Part shown: one piece after another, positions 8,439 to 16,436 of the stretch
Position numbering within the stretch: position 1 is the stretch's first letter
How the letters are laid out: each line of letters starts with the position of its first letter
Source of the DNA: Egibacteraceae bacterium
GTDB lineage: Bacteria; Actinomycetota; Nitriliruptoria; Euzebyales; Egibacteraceae
Direction of reading: 5' to 3'
Assembly (NCBI GenBank): GCA_040905805.1
Contig: JBBDQS010000107.1
Span: forward strand, 27,754 to 86,132
DNA: 58,379 nt
Notes under the pieces: model-generated
Told to the model about the DNA's origin: nothing
What the model saw: only the letters and a program-made list of their open reading frames with translations
The model's database searches: none
Made by a program: the position numbers and the translations under genes

Positions 8439-8873
8439 CTAGGCGTGCCATTGCCGGACAGCGGCCTCACGGAAGGCCACCGGCGCGAGATCGCGACTGG
8501 GGACCGGCTCCGGGCGCCGCTCGGCAGACAGCCGGGCCGCCACGTCGGGCAGCTCCCGGCGCAACCGGTCGTAGCGCCCGGGCGTCCGCGCCCCCACCGG
8601 CTCCTGGCGGGGTGTGGCGCTCACGAGGCCGCGGCCGTCCGCGCCCACGGCGGGCTCCGGGGCCGGCACGACCACCCGCTCGTCCACCCGCTCCCAGCCG
8701 CGCGGGACCGTGGTGGCATCCGCATGGGTGGCGCACAGGTCGTACAGGGACGGGTCCGCGGTGGGGGTGAGATCGAGCAACCACACCTGGCTGGTCGCGT
8801 ACCGGTACGACAGCGAGGCCGTGGCGGGCCAGGGGCAGGTGGGCCGGCGGCAGCTGCGAGGCGTCTCATTCAT
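8439..8873 (-). CDS. DUF3499 family protein
   Basis: A 144-residue protein of the actinobacterial DUF3499 family (Rv3258c-like), always found near whiB and manB. The N-terminus has the family pattern of paired Cys (CRRPTC near residue 7), a YRYATSQ strand, and LYDLCATHAD followed by VPRGWE. The C-terminal half is low-complexity and variable. The ATG at 8873 lies 7 bases after TATGGT, so the mRNA may be leaderless. An upstream ATG at 8885 falls inside that box and is unlikely. The biochemical role is unknown. Confidence 0.85.
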   Translation of the reverse strand: MNETPRSCRRPTCPWPATASLSYRYATSQVWLLDLTPTADPSLYDLCATHADATTVPRGWERVDERVVVPAPEPAVGADGRGLVSATPRQEPVGARTPGRYDRLRRELPDVAARLSAERRPEPVPSRDLAPVAFREAAVRQWHA

Positions 8874-8880
8874 GGCCTCT

Positions 8881-8886
8881 ACCATA
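8881..8886 (-). promoter_or_regulatory. TANNNT box (TATGGT) for the DUF3499 gene
   Basis: TATGGT ends 7 bases before the ATG at 8873 on the minus strand, the spacing expected if transcription begins at or next to the start codon. Confidence 0.45.
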
Positions 8887-9000
8887 AACCACAAGCTCGT
8901 GATTCTGCCTGAGGCTTGCCGATCTTCGTCCCCGCGTCGGGGAGGACCTCGGCGCTCAACTGCGGAACCCCGGGCAGGGACGCACCGGTGTAGTCCGGTG

Positions 9001-9006
9001 TAGTGT
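9001..9006 (+). promoter_or_regulatory. TANNNT box (TAGTGT) for the PASTA gene
   Basis: TAGTGT sits 27 bases before the ATG at 9034. It rules out the in-frame GTG at 9010 as a start, because that codon would lie upstream of the expected transcription start. Confidence 0.4.
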
Positions 9007-9033
9007 GGAGTGCCCACGCACGGGGGGCTCCGG

Positions 9034-9282
9034 ATGATTCTCGACTTCGTCGGTGACATGGTCATCGAAGGGTTCATCGAGCTGTGGCCATGGAAGCGGC
9101 GGATTCCCGACGTCCGGGGCAAGAACCTGGAAGAGTGCCGCCTGGCCATCGAGGCGAAGGAGCTCGAGCTACGGGTGCGTGCGGACGCGGGCCCCGATGC
9201 CCTGGTGACGGCCCAGCAGCCTGACGCGCGGACCCGGGTGAAGGCGGGATGCCCGGTCTTCGTCACGGTCGAGGATCCCTAG
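9034..9282 (+). CDS. Small single-PASTA-domain protein
   Basis: An 82-residue protein on the opposite strand to its neighbours. A short amphipathic N-terminus (MILDFVGDMVIEGF) is followed by one PASTA domain: IPDVRGKNLEEC near residue 24, ALVTAQQPDARTRVKAG near 58, FVTVEDP at the end. PASTA domains bind muropeptides or lipid II in Ser/Thr kinases and PBPs, but here there is no kinase or signal peptide. Its stop overlaps the convergent DUF5719 stop by four bases. The role is unknown; a free PASTA decoy or cytoplasmic binding module is possible. Confidence 0.75.
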   Translation: MILDFVGDMVIEGFIELWPWKRRIPDVRGKNLEECRLAIEAKELELRVRADAGPDALVTAQQPDARTRVKAGCPVFVTVEDP

Positions 9283-10892
9283 CCGCCGTCGGGCGGGGGC
9301 TGCCCCTCGCCCCCCTCGGGGGCGGGCTCGCCCCCATCGTCGTCCAGTCCGGGGACCTCCGGCAGCTCACCGGGGTCCAGCGGGGCCGGCCCCTCCCGCT
9401 CGGCCGCTGGCGCCCCCAGCGGCTGGATCGCCAGCCGGGGGTCGCGGTGCACCGCAGGACGGGCTCCCCCTCCGGCCCAGGTCTCCGCACGGATCCCGAG
9501 CGCAGTCCACAACCGCAACGCGCCCGACTGGTGGTGGGAGCGCAACTCGGCGACGACGGGCCCGCTCGCCGCCACCATGGCGGGGATCTGGGCGCGGTCG
9601 GGCTCGGCGTCCACCAGACTGAAGCTGCGCCAGGCGTTGGGCGGGATCTCGAGACCGCGCCACGCGTCGGGCACCGCGCCGTTGGTGGTCACCTCGACGG
9701 TCACCAACTCGACACCGGGGTTGTAGACGAGCACCCGCCCCCGACGGTCGGCGGTGCCGGCGCCCACCAGCGCCCACCGGGTCGCGAGCGGCGCGCCGCG
9801 GGACACCGCGAGGCCCTCACGACCCTCGGCGTCGATGGTGGTGACCCGGTGGACCACGATCGGCACGTCGTTCACGCTCTGCGCGCTCACCCCGAACTCG
9901 GGCTCCTCCGAGAGCTCCGCCAGGTCGATGGTGAGCACCCCCCCAGGGGCCACGGAGTGCTCCTGGACGCCGGCCTCCGGCCGCGGATTCGAGACCTGCA
10001 CCTCGACCGCGGCCTCCCGGTCGCCGGTGTTGACCACCGACAGGGCCGAGCTCGAGCTCTCGTCCACGCGGGCGTAGCCGAACGACCACAGCGCGCCGGG
10101 TCCCGACGCGGCGGGGATCAGCGCGCGCCCGCTCGGTCCGCCCTGCTCACCGACCGGTTGCAGGACCAGTTCACCCTGCGCGACCAGCCTTCCGGTCAGG
10201 ACCTCGACGGTCGCCCCGAGGTCTGGCTGCTCGGGCTGGAACTCGCCGAGGTCGATGCGGGCGGAGGTGCCGGCCTCGACGAGGAGGTTGTCGGTGAGCA
10301 GCAGCGCGACGCGGCCCTCGGGGGTCGCGAACGTGATCCGGGCGACCGCGTCGGTGGCGAAGGGGTTGAACAGGTGCACCGTCGACGTCGCCCCACGCGC
10401 GGTATCAAGGCCTGCCAGATGCCAGATCTCGGCAGGCCCGGGCTCGCACGGGGCGCCCGGGGTGTCCCCCGACTCGATCCGCCATGACGCCACAGCCGGC
10501 CCGCCCTCCCACCGCACCGAGACCGGCGTGGTCGCCTCCCCGGGACCCAGGATCACCGTGTGCTCGTCGCCGGGGGCGACATCGACCGGCTCATCGGCAG
10601 CCGGCTCACGGTCGGGGTAGCGTACGACCGTGACCCGTGAGGGGTCCTCCCCCACGGCGGCCACCGACAGCACCGCCGACTCCCCCTCGCCCGCGGTCGC
10701 GGGGCAGTACCAGGCCCCCGCCTGAGGGGTCTCCTGCGCGACCGGCTCCGGCGGCAGGGCCGGGGGCGGCACGGCGAGCACATCAGCAATCAGCGCCACA
10801 CCGACCAGGATGGCCACAACCACCAGGACGATCGCGGCCCGGCGGCGGACGGGTTCGGGGGCGGGGGGCAGCTCAGAACCCGTCTCCGTCAC
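9279..10892 (-). CDS. DUF5719 family membrane-anchored extracellular protein
   Basis: A 537-residue protein with one N-terminal transmembrane helix (about residues 19-40, AAIVLVVVAILVGVALIADVL) and a large outer part of repeated beta-sandwich segments (HLFNPFATDA, LSVVNTGDREA, VLVYNPGVE). A Pro/Gly/Glu-rich tail ends the chain. The family sits downstream of a giant GT2 gene in actinobacteria. The GTG start at 10892 overlaps the GT2 stop (GTGA); a longer open frame upstream is antisense noise. It probably works with the GT2 protein at the envelope; the exact role is unknown. Confidence 0.85.
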   Translation of the reverse strand: MTETGSELPPAPEPVRRRAAIVLVVVAILVGVALIADVLAVPPPALPPEPVAQETPQAGAWYCPATAGEGESAVLSVAAVGEDPSRVTVVRYPDREPAADEPVDVAPGDEHTVILGPGEATTPVSVRWEGGPAVASWRIESGDTPGAPCEPGPAEIWHLAGLDTARGATSTVHLFNPFATDAVARITFATPEGRVALLLTDNLLVEAGTSARIDLGEFQPEQPDLGATVEVLTGRLVAQGELVLQPVGEQGGPSGRALIPAASGPGALWSFGYARVDESSSSALSVVNTGDREAAVEVQVSNPRPEAGVQEHSVAPGGVLTIDLAELSEEPEFGVSAQSVNDVPIVVHRVTTIDAEGREGLAVSRGAPLATRWALVGAGTADRRGRVLVYNPGVELVTVEVTTNGAVPDAWRGLEIPPNAWRSFSLVDAEPDRAQIPAMVAASGPVVAELRSHHQSGALRLWTALGIRAETWAGGGARPAVHRDPRLAIQPLGAPAAEREGPAPLDPGELPEVPGLDDDGGEPAPEGGEGQPPPDGG

Positions 10893-13800
10893 GGCAACAC
10901 CCCCTGCGGGTCGTCGTTGGCCGGCTCGGGCGGGGCGAGCTCCGACGGCAGGCTCCTGGTCACGTCCCGTTGCGCGCGGGTCCGCATGCCTGGGGGACGC
11001 AGCCCGAGTGAGATGACCGCGAGCAGCAGCAGCAGCTGCAGCGCCACCACCAGGCGGTGGCCGAAGCCGGTCCCCGCGCGGGCGCGCACCATCTCGGACC
11101 CGGGCGGAACCGTGAAGGCGTTCACGCCCTCGAGCTCGCGGCGCTCCAGCGCCCGACCGTCGGCATGGGCTCGCCACTGGGTCGAGGTGGACTCCGACAC
11201 GACCAGCAGCCCGCCCTCCTGCGCCGGTTCCTGCCCGACGTAGACGTCCCGACGCCGCTGCCCGAGACCTTCGGCCTCCCAGTCACCCACGGCTGCGGGG
11301 TATCCCGTGGTCAGCAGCTCCTCGCCACGCGCCGACGGCAGGACCACCACGCGCGGCAACCACGACTCGACGCTGAACACCCGGCCGCCCCCGGACGGCA
11401 GCGGTTCGAGCGCGGGCTGGCGGCCCAGCGCCTGGATGAGGTCGGGCGCGGGTTGGGCGTCCGAGACGACCACGTAGCGCACGTTCGCCAGACCGAGCTG
11501 GGCCCCGGCCCGCAGGTCCGCGCCACCGACCGCGCCCGCCACCGCCTCCTCGACCAGATCCAGCAGGTCGGTGTCGGAGCGCGCCCCGAAGTCCACCATC
11601 CGCGGGCCCCGCGAGCTCACGATGTCCCAGGCCACCGACCCGTCGTCAGCGGCGAGCAGCAGGATGCGGTACGGACCCACCTGCGGCTGGTCCGCGGTGA
11701 CGAACTGCGGGACCAGTGTCGGGTCGCGCGTGAGCCCGTCCCACGGTCCGCTCGCCAACCGCAGGGCTCCCCCCGCCAGGCCCACGGCCAGTGCCACGAC
11801 CGCGACCACGACGGCGAGCTGGCGCCTGCCGAACGCGTACTGTCGCAGGCCCCCGGTGAGCGTCCGTGCGGCGATCACGCCGAGGCCGGCCAGCGCGAAC
11901 GCGGCCGGCAGCAGCAACGCGGGGGTCCACACCAGGGTGATCCCAGCCCGGGTGGCACCCCACGCCAGCAGCCCGGACGCCCCGACGGCCACAACCAGTC
12001 CCGCGACCGTGATCGGTTTGGTGCGCAGCCCGAGCAGGATCCCCACCGCGAGGACCGCGGCGGCGGTCATCACCGCGCGCAGGCCGCCGATGCCCGCGAA
12101 GGCGGGCAGGACCTCGGGAGCCGCGGCCAGCGCCCGCCACAGGGGCATCTGCTCCAGAGGGGCCGCGGTCTGGGTGCCGACCGTCCCCCCGCGGACCAGG
12201 CCCGCCAGCCAGGGACTGAGCAGCAAGAGGGCCGCTCCTCCGCTCACGGCGAGTCGGAGCGTCGCCTGGCCTGACGGATCGACGCGGCGGGACGCCAGCA
12301 GCACGCCGAGGAATCCGAGCACGACCGCGGGGGCCAGGCCGGGCTCGGCGGCACAGGTCAAGGCCAGCCCGAGCGCCATCAGCGCGCTGGAACGCCAGGC
12401 GGTGGCGAGGGGGGTGCTCGGATCGGCGGTCCGTATCGCCACCAGCACCACACCGGGTAGCAACGTGGCGGCCACCAGCGTCCCGAAGCGCCCCTGGCCG
12501 AGGGCCCCGAGCACGACCGGCGACAGCACGTACAAGGTCGCGCCCAGGATGCGGGGCGCGGGGCGGGCGGTCAGCAGGCGCCCGGCGCGCAGCGAGAACA
12601 CCCACGCGAGGGGCAGCAGTCCGAAGACGACCAGCCGCTGAGCCAGCCAGGCGCTGCCGAAACCGAGGACGGACACCAGACCGAGCACCGCCTGCACCGG
12701 CGAGGCGAAGGCAGCGGACCCGACCGGCTCCCCAGTCCACGAGCTCGCGTAGGCACGCAGGAAGTCCCGGGCCAGGTCCGGCCACGGCGCCACCTCCACG
12801 CCGACGATCTGCCCGCCGCCGAGGAGTCCCCGAAGCCCCAGGAGGTACAGCGCGAGCAGCGTCAGCCCGGCGCAGGTGGCGGGATAGCGGCGCACCACGC
12901 GCACGAGGGCGTTGCCCGGTTCCTGCTCGGGCAGGAGCCCCGCCCCGTCGTCGTCCATGAGCGCGCGGGTGCTCCCGCCCGCAAGCCAGTTCCCGGCTGC
13001 CTCCACGTAGACCCTGGCCCTTGGCAGACCCGGGGCGAACAGCCGCATCAGCTCGCGGTCGCCGATCCGCCGGCGCCGCTGGACCACCCGACGCCGACGC
13101 AGCGTGCGCGGTAGCTGCACGGCGTTCCACAGGTAGGCCCGCAGGACGGCGGTCGCGTCCCCGAACCGCCGCGTGGCCAGGAAGGCGAGGACCTTGGCCC
13201 CCGCCAGCGCCAGGACGATCGGGAAGATCCACAGCAGGCTCGTGGCGCTGTAGTTCTTCATGAGCGTGGCGATGGTGTGGCGCTCCGCGAGGTAGCGCGC
13301 CTGAGCGGGGCGTCGGCCGAGGTCCCGGGCCGATCGGCTGGCGGCGGCGACGTGGTAGGCCACGGCGGCGGGGACGACCTCGACGCGATGGCCGGCCAGC
13401 CACGCCCGCCAGCAGGCGTCGAGGTCGTCGCGGAAGACCGGGAAGCGCGGATCGAACCCGCCGAGCTCCACCAGCGTCGCGCGCCGCACCAGCATGCCCG
13501 CCGTCGAGACGTACAGCACCGGGCGCTGCGCGTCGTGCTGTCCCTGGTCGCGCTCGGCGGGCTCCAGCTGGGACTCCGCCCGCCCGAAGCGGTCCACGGT
13601 CATCCCCACCTCCTGCAGGACCGGCTCCTCGCTCCAGTCCCGCAGCTTCGGCCCGACGATGGCCAGCGACGGGTCCTCCCGCATCGCCTGGACCATCCGG
13701 GCGATGGCGTCTCGCGCCAGGGCGAGGTCGTCGTGGAGCAGCAGCAGCAACTCGGCGTCGGCGACCGCGGGGTGCTTCAGCGCGCGCGCGACCGCCCGAC

Positions 13801-14050
13801 CGAACCCGACGTTGCGGGGCAGGGTGATGAGGCGGTCATCGGGGATGCGCCGGGCCAGCACGGTGTCCGACCCGTCTGAGCTGCCGTTGTCCACCACGAC
13901 CAGGTCCAGCGCGGGGTAGCGCTGGGCCGCGAGGCTGCCCAGCACGCTCTGCAGCCACTCCGCCCCGTCCCGCACGACCAGGATCGCCACCACGCGGGGA
14001 CGGCCCGCGGCAGTGCGCGCGGGGATCACGTCGGGTTCGGAAGGAGGCAT
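10889..14050 (-). CDS. Giant GT2 glycosyltransferase with polytopic membrane region
   Basis: A 1053-residue protein. Residues 18-260 form a GT-A family 2 domain: VVAILVVRDGAEWL at the start, VVVDNGSSDGS near 51, a metal-binding HDD near 110 and a GGFDPRFPVFRDDLD acceptor block near 198. The rest has a dozen or more hydrophobic helices with large outer loops. The architecture matches actinobacterial membrane GT2 proteins encoded beside whiB and DUF5719, thought to act on cell-wall polymers at the outer face. A TAGCAT box and a 60-80 base leader precede the ATG. The acceptor and sugar are unknown. Confidence 0.88.
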   Translation of the reverse strand: MPPSEPDVIPARTAAGRPRVVAILVVRDGAEWLQSVLGSLAAQRYPALDLVVVDNGSSDGSDTVLARRIPDDRLITLPRNVGFGRAVARALKHPAVADAELLLLLHDDLALARDAIARMVQAMREDPSLAIVGPKLRDWSEEPVLQEVGMTVDRFGRAESQLEPAERDQGQHDAQRPVLYVSTAGMLVRRATLVELGGFDPRFPVFRDDLDACWRAWLAGHRVEVVPAAVAYHVAAASRSARDLGRRPAQARYLAERHTIATLMKNYSATSLLWIFPIVLALAGAKVLAFLATRRFGDATAVLRAYLWNAVQLPRTLRRRRVVQRRRRIGDRELMRLFAPGLPRARVYVEAAGNWLAGGSTRALMDDDGAGLLPEQEPGNALVRVVRRYPATCAGLTLLALYLLGLRGLLGGGQIVGVEVAPWPDLARDFLRAYASSWTGEPVGSAAFASPVQAVLGLVSVLGFGSAWLAQRLVVFGLLPLAWVFSLRAGRLLTARPAPRILGATLYVLSPVVLGALGQGRFGTLVAATLLPGVVLVAIRTADPSTPLATAWRSSALMALGLALTCAAEPGLAPAVVLGFLGVLLASRRVDPSGQATLRLAVSGGAALLLLSPWLAGLVRGGTVGTQTAAPLEQMPLWRALAAAPEVLPAFAGIGGLRAVMTAAAVLAVGILLGLRTKPITVAGLVVAVGASGLLAWGATRAGITLVWTPALLLPAAFALAGLGVIAARTLTGGLRQYAFGRRQLAVVVAVVALAVGLAGGALRLASGPWDGLTRDPTLVPQFVTADQPQVGPYRILLLAADDGSVAWDIVSSRGPRMVDFGARSDTDLLDLVEEAVAGAVGGADLRAGAQLGLANVRYVVVSDAQPAPDLIQALGRQPALEPLPSGGGRVFSVESWLPRVVVLPSARGEELLTTGYPAAVGDWEAEGLGQRRRDVYVGQEPAQEGGLLVVSESTSTQWRAHADGRALERRELEGVNAFTVPPGSEMVRARAGTGFGHRLVVALQLLLLLAVISLGLRPPGMRTRAQRDVTRSLPSELAPPEPANDDPQGVLP

Positions 14051-14130
14051 CGGGAATGGCGCCCAGCAGTGAGGAGGCGAAACGGCGAGACCACGCAGCC
14101 ACGCAGTGGACGGGACCTAGCCGATGCTAG

Positions 14131-14157
14131 ACCACTCGGTGCCGCCCAACCGGTGGT
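14131..14157 (-). terminator. Inverted repeat at the end of whiB
   Basis: ACCACTCGGT and ACCGGTGGT can pair (one bulged base) around an 8-base loop, touching the whiB stop codon. No U-run follows, so it is either a weak terminator or an mRNA-protecting hairpin before the GT2 gene. Confidence 0.3.
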
Positions 14158-14387
14158 CAGGAGGCCATGCGCTTGAGTCGCCGGCGCTCGCGCTCGCTCA
14201 GGCCACCCCAGATACCGAAGCGCTCTTCGTTCGCCAACGCGTAGTCCAGGCACTCCTCCCGAACATCACAAAGCGTGCACATGCGCTTGGCCTCCCGGGT
14301 GGAACCGCCCTTTTCGGGAAAGAAGGCCTCCGGGTCCCCCTGCAGGCATTTGGCGCTGGGCGCCCATGGCAATGTCTCCGGGATCAT
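14157..14387 (-). CDS. whiB: WhiB-family iron-sulfur transcription regulator (WhiB/WhiB2 type)
   Basis: A 76-residue redox-sensitive regulator that binds a [4Fe-4S] cluster and sigma factor; the WhiB/WhiB2 branch controls cell division and development. The four cluster Cys are present: one near residue 14 (AKCLQGDP) and three in CTLCDVREEC near residue 37. The GIWGG turn near 59 and the basic tail RERRRLKRMAS follow. GGAGG precedes the ATG at 14387 by 10 bases. It has a recognisable promoter about 90 bases upstream and a hairpin (CCGACG/CGTCGG) just before the ribosome-binding site. Position next to GT2-DUF5719-DUF3499-manB supports the WhiB2-type assignment. Confidence 0.93.
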   Translation of the reverse strand: MIPETLPWAPSAKCLQGDPEAFFPEKGGSTREAKRMCTLCDVREECLDYALANEERFGIWGGLSERERRRLKRMAS

Positions 14388-14476
14388 GATGTCACAGCCT
14401 CCTTCACCGACGAGCGACGTCGGGTGTACCTTGGGGAAGCCCCGTCGACTCTCACGTACGGAGTTACGGTTGTGTG

Positions 14477-14505
14477 ATTCTCTCGTGCCCACCTTGCCAC
14501 GTCAA
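14477..14505 (-). promoter_or_regulatory. Promoter of whiB
   Basis: On the minus strand TTGACG (14500-14505) and GAGAAT (14477-14482) are exactly 17 bases apart, a near-consensus SigA-type promoter and the best -35 seen here. A second TTGACA lies at 14521-14526. Transcription would begin near 14470, giving a leader of about 80 bases. No gene is seen in 14388-14651. Confidence 0.6.
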
Positions 14506-14651
14506 GCCCGATTTCACACATGTCAAGGATCTCGAACGCACAACCACCGCGGCCGGGAGTGCTCACCGCCGCCAGACGCCGTGTCGCCCTCGTCGCGGGA
14601 TCCGCGACCCGGCCTACCCCGGCACATCCCCCGTCGGAGCAGGGGCCCGAC

Positions 14652-15152
14652 CTAGTTGCAGCTGAAGACTTTGATCCCCAACACGCTGGTCACATTGCCG
14701 GAGGCGCTCGCCTGCGCGCTCGCCGAGCGCCAGCTGCTCCCGGCTACCTCCGCCCTGATCTGGTAGGTGACGGTCACGGTGCCGAGCAGACTCAAGAGGC
14801 TCGACGGGAACGGCGTCGCTTGATCGGAGTAGGCAGTGGCCGTTCGCGGGGTGACCGTTGCGAGGGGTGTGAAGTCACTCTCGCCTTCCCGGCGCCGCTC
14901 GATCCGGTAGCCAGTGACATTGGCCGTGGGGCTGGACAGCCAGGACAGGTCGACGCGGCCGCTGTTCACGCAGGTGGCCGTGAACGCCGTGGGCGGCGCA
15001 AGGGTGTCGGTGTTCCAGGTGTTGCCGGCGTTGGCGGTGGTGCCGGTGAATGCCGCCAGCGTCGGCGGGACGAGCATCGTGGCGGTCGCGGCGACCAGGG
15101 CGAAGGCCGCCACGGCCGCGGCGACACGGCAGCGCGAGACGACGAGGTTCAT
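14652..15152 (-). CDS. Secreted fibronectin-type-III protein, likely SipW substrate
   Basis: A 166-residue exported protein. The N-terminus has a basic start, a hydrophobic helix and then LAAFTGTTANAGNTW, the sequence type that follows the cleavage site in SipW-processed proteins. The remainder (from about residue 50) is one FnIII domain: PPTAFTATC, VDLSWLSS, GYRIERRR, YQIRAEV. The start ATG overlaps the stop of the signal-peptidase gene (ATGA), so the two are translationally coupled. It is probably a surface or fibre-associated component together with the CalY-like protein. Confidence 0.8.
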   Translation of the reverse strand: MNLVVSRCRVAAAVAAFALVAATATMLVPPTLAAFTGTTANAGNTWNTDTLAPPTAFTATCVNSGRVDLSWLSSPTANVTGYRIERRREGESDFTPLATVTPRTATAYSDQATPFPSSLLSLLGTVTVTYQIRAEVAGSSWRSASAQASASGNVTSVLGIKVFSCN

Positions 15153-15694
15153 GGTCGGGCGCGGACGAAGAGGGCGCTGACCGCGAGCACGCTGACCAGC
15201 AGCCAGAGTCCCAGGGTGGCGAGGGTGCCGGTGTGCACCCACGTCGCGGGCAGGCCGACGAAGGGGATGACCATGCGCACCGCGCCGACGACGTCGCCGT
15301 GGGCCACGGTGCCGGAGTCATCGACCTGGTTGGCGTCACCCTTGGTGGTGTAGCGCACGACCCCGTCGACCCTGGCGGTGTCCACGACCCGGTGGGTGAG
15401 CAGCTGGCCCGGCCGGTCGGGGTCGTTGAACGCCAGGATCGAGGGGTGGGCGTAGAAGCCGTCCGGGTCGGCGGGCTGGACCAGCACCAGCGAGCCGGGA
15501 GCGATCGCCGGCTGCATCGACCCCGACACCACCGACAGCGGCTGCCAGCCCGAGATGAGCGCCGGGGTGACCGCGGAGAGTGCGAGGAAGACCAACGCGA
15601 ACACGTACACCAGCGCGGCGAACCGCGCGCAGCCGACCAACCGCGGGGCCCAGGGCCCCGCGGTGATCGGCTGCGGTGCGGCAACTGCGGTCAC
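15149..15694 (-). CDS. SipW-type (S26B) signal peptidase
   Basis: A 181-residue membrane protease with one N-terminal and one C-terminal helix. The catalytic Ser lies in SVVSGSMQP near residue 57. The general-base position reads THRVVD near residue 100, i.e. His instead of the Lys used by standard bacterial signal peptidase I; this Ser/His arrangement defines the SipW/archaeal-ER class. TTKGDANQVDD is the third conserved block. It lies between its two likely substrates, the CalY-like protein upstream and the FnIII protein downstream. Confidence 0.88.
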   Translation of the reverse strand: MTAVAAPQPITAGPWAPRLVGCARFAALVYVFALVFLALSAVTPALISGWQPLSVVSGSMQPAIAPGSLVLVQPADPDGFYAHPSILAFNDPDRPGQLLTHRVVDTARVDGVVRYTTKGDANQVDDSGTVAHGDVVGAVRMVIPFVGLPATWVHTGTLATLGLWLLVSVLAVSALFVRARP

Positions 15695-15746
15695 CGGTGC
15701 TCCGCTCGTGTTCGCGTCGGTTGGTTGACCTCGATGGTCAGGAGGC

Positions 15747-16316
15747 CTATTGCGTCTGGCCTTCCCAGACGAAATCCAGCCCGGCGCTCGTGTTCTGGAA
15801 GGTGTCGAGCGTCGCGCTGTCGAGCTCGACCCAGAAGTGGTAGGTCTGCGTCCCGGCCGCGGCGAGATCGATCACGGCCGTTCCGTTCGCGAAGTCCACG
15901 AAGGTCGTCGCGAACGCGAGCAGGGTGCCGTCGTAGATGTCTCCTGCACCCGCGGTGGTGCCGATCTTGAGGTTCAGGTGCTGCGCGAGGAGATCGGTGT
16001 CAACCAAGGTGTCGCTGTACAGTCGGACGTCCAACGGGACGCTGCTGGCGTTGGTCACGGTGATGCTGTTCTCGACGACCTCGCCGGGGACCATGTCATC
16101 CACCGTGAACATCGTCACACCGAGGTCGTCGTCGGTCAGCGAAACCGTGCCGGTGGCCCAGGAGTTGCCGGTGTTGTCGGTCGTGTCGGTCCAGGCGGCG
16201 CCGGTGACGCTGGAGATCATGAAGAAGACCAGGCCGAGGGCAGTGACCGCGGCAACGGCCACGATGGCGAGGTTGCGGCGGGCGTGCCCGGCGGGGAGAG
16301 CGGTAGCGGTGGTCAC
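15747..16316 (-). CDS. CalY/TasA (camelysin)-like secreted protein
   Basis: A 189-residue exported protein. A Tat-less signal with hydrophobic helix (about residues 14-36) is followed by GAAWTDTTDNTGNSWATGTVSL, the hallmark of SipW-processed TasA/camelysin proteins, then a single jelly-roll domain (EVVENSITVTNASSVPLDVRLY, TYHFWVELDS). The GTG at 16316 is chosen because AAGGAG sits 5 bases before it; an upstream ATG has no ribosome-binding site. In Bacillus this family forms biofilm fibres or has been called a protease; a fibre role is the safer inference. Confidence 0.82.
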   Translation of the reverse strand: MTTATALPAGHARRNLAIVAVAAVTALGLVFFMISSVTGAAWTDTTDNTGNSWATGTVSLTDDDLGVTMFTVDDMVPGEVVENSITVTNASSVPLDVRLYSDTLVDTDLLAQHLNLKIGTTAGAGDIYDGTLLAFATTFVDFANGTAVIDLAAAGTQTYHFWVELDSATLDTFQNTSAGLDFVWEGQTQ

Positions 16317-16436
16317 GACGACTCCTTGATGAAGAAGGGGCGGCAGGTTTGCCGCTTCCTGATCCATCGTCACGTTCGGGGGAGCCGCACACCCCCCGGT
16401 TGGGGGATCTCGGCGGGCCCGAACGCACTAGTCCGG

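Noticed and set aside
9010-9033. GTG at 9010 as the PASTA gene start
   Set aside because: It lies only 3 bases after the TAGTGT box and so upstream of the expected transcription start.
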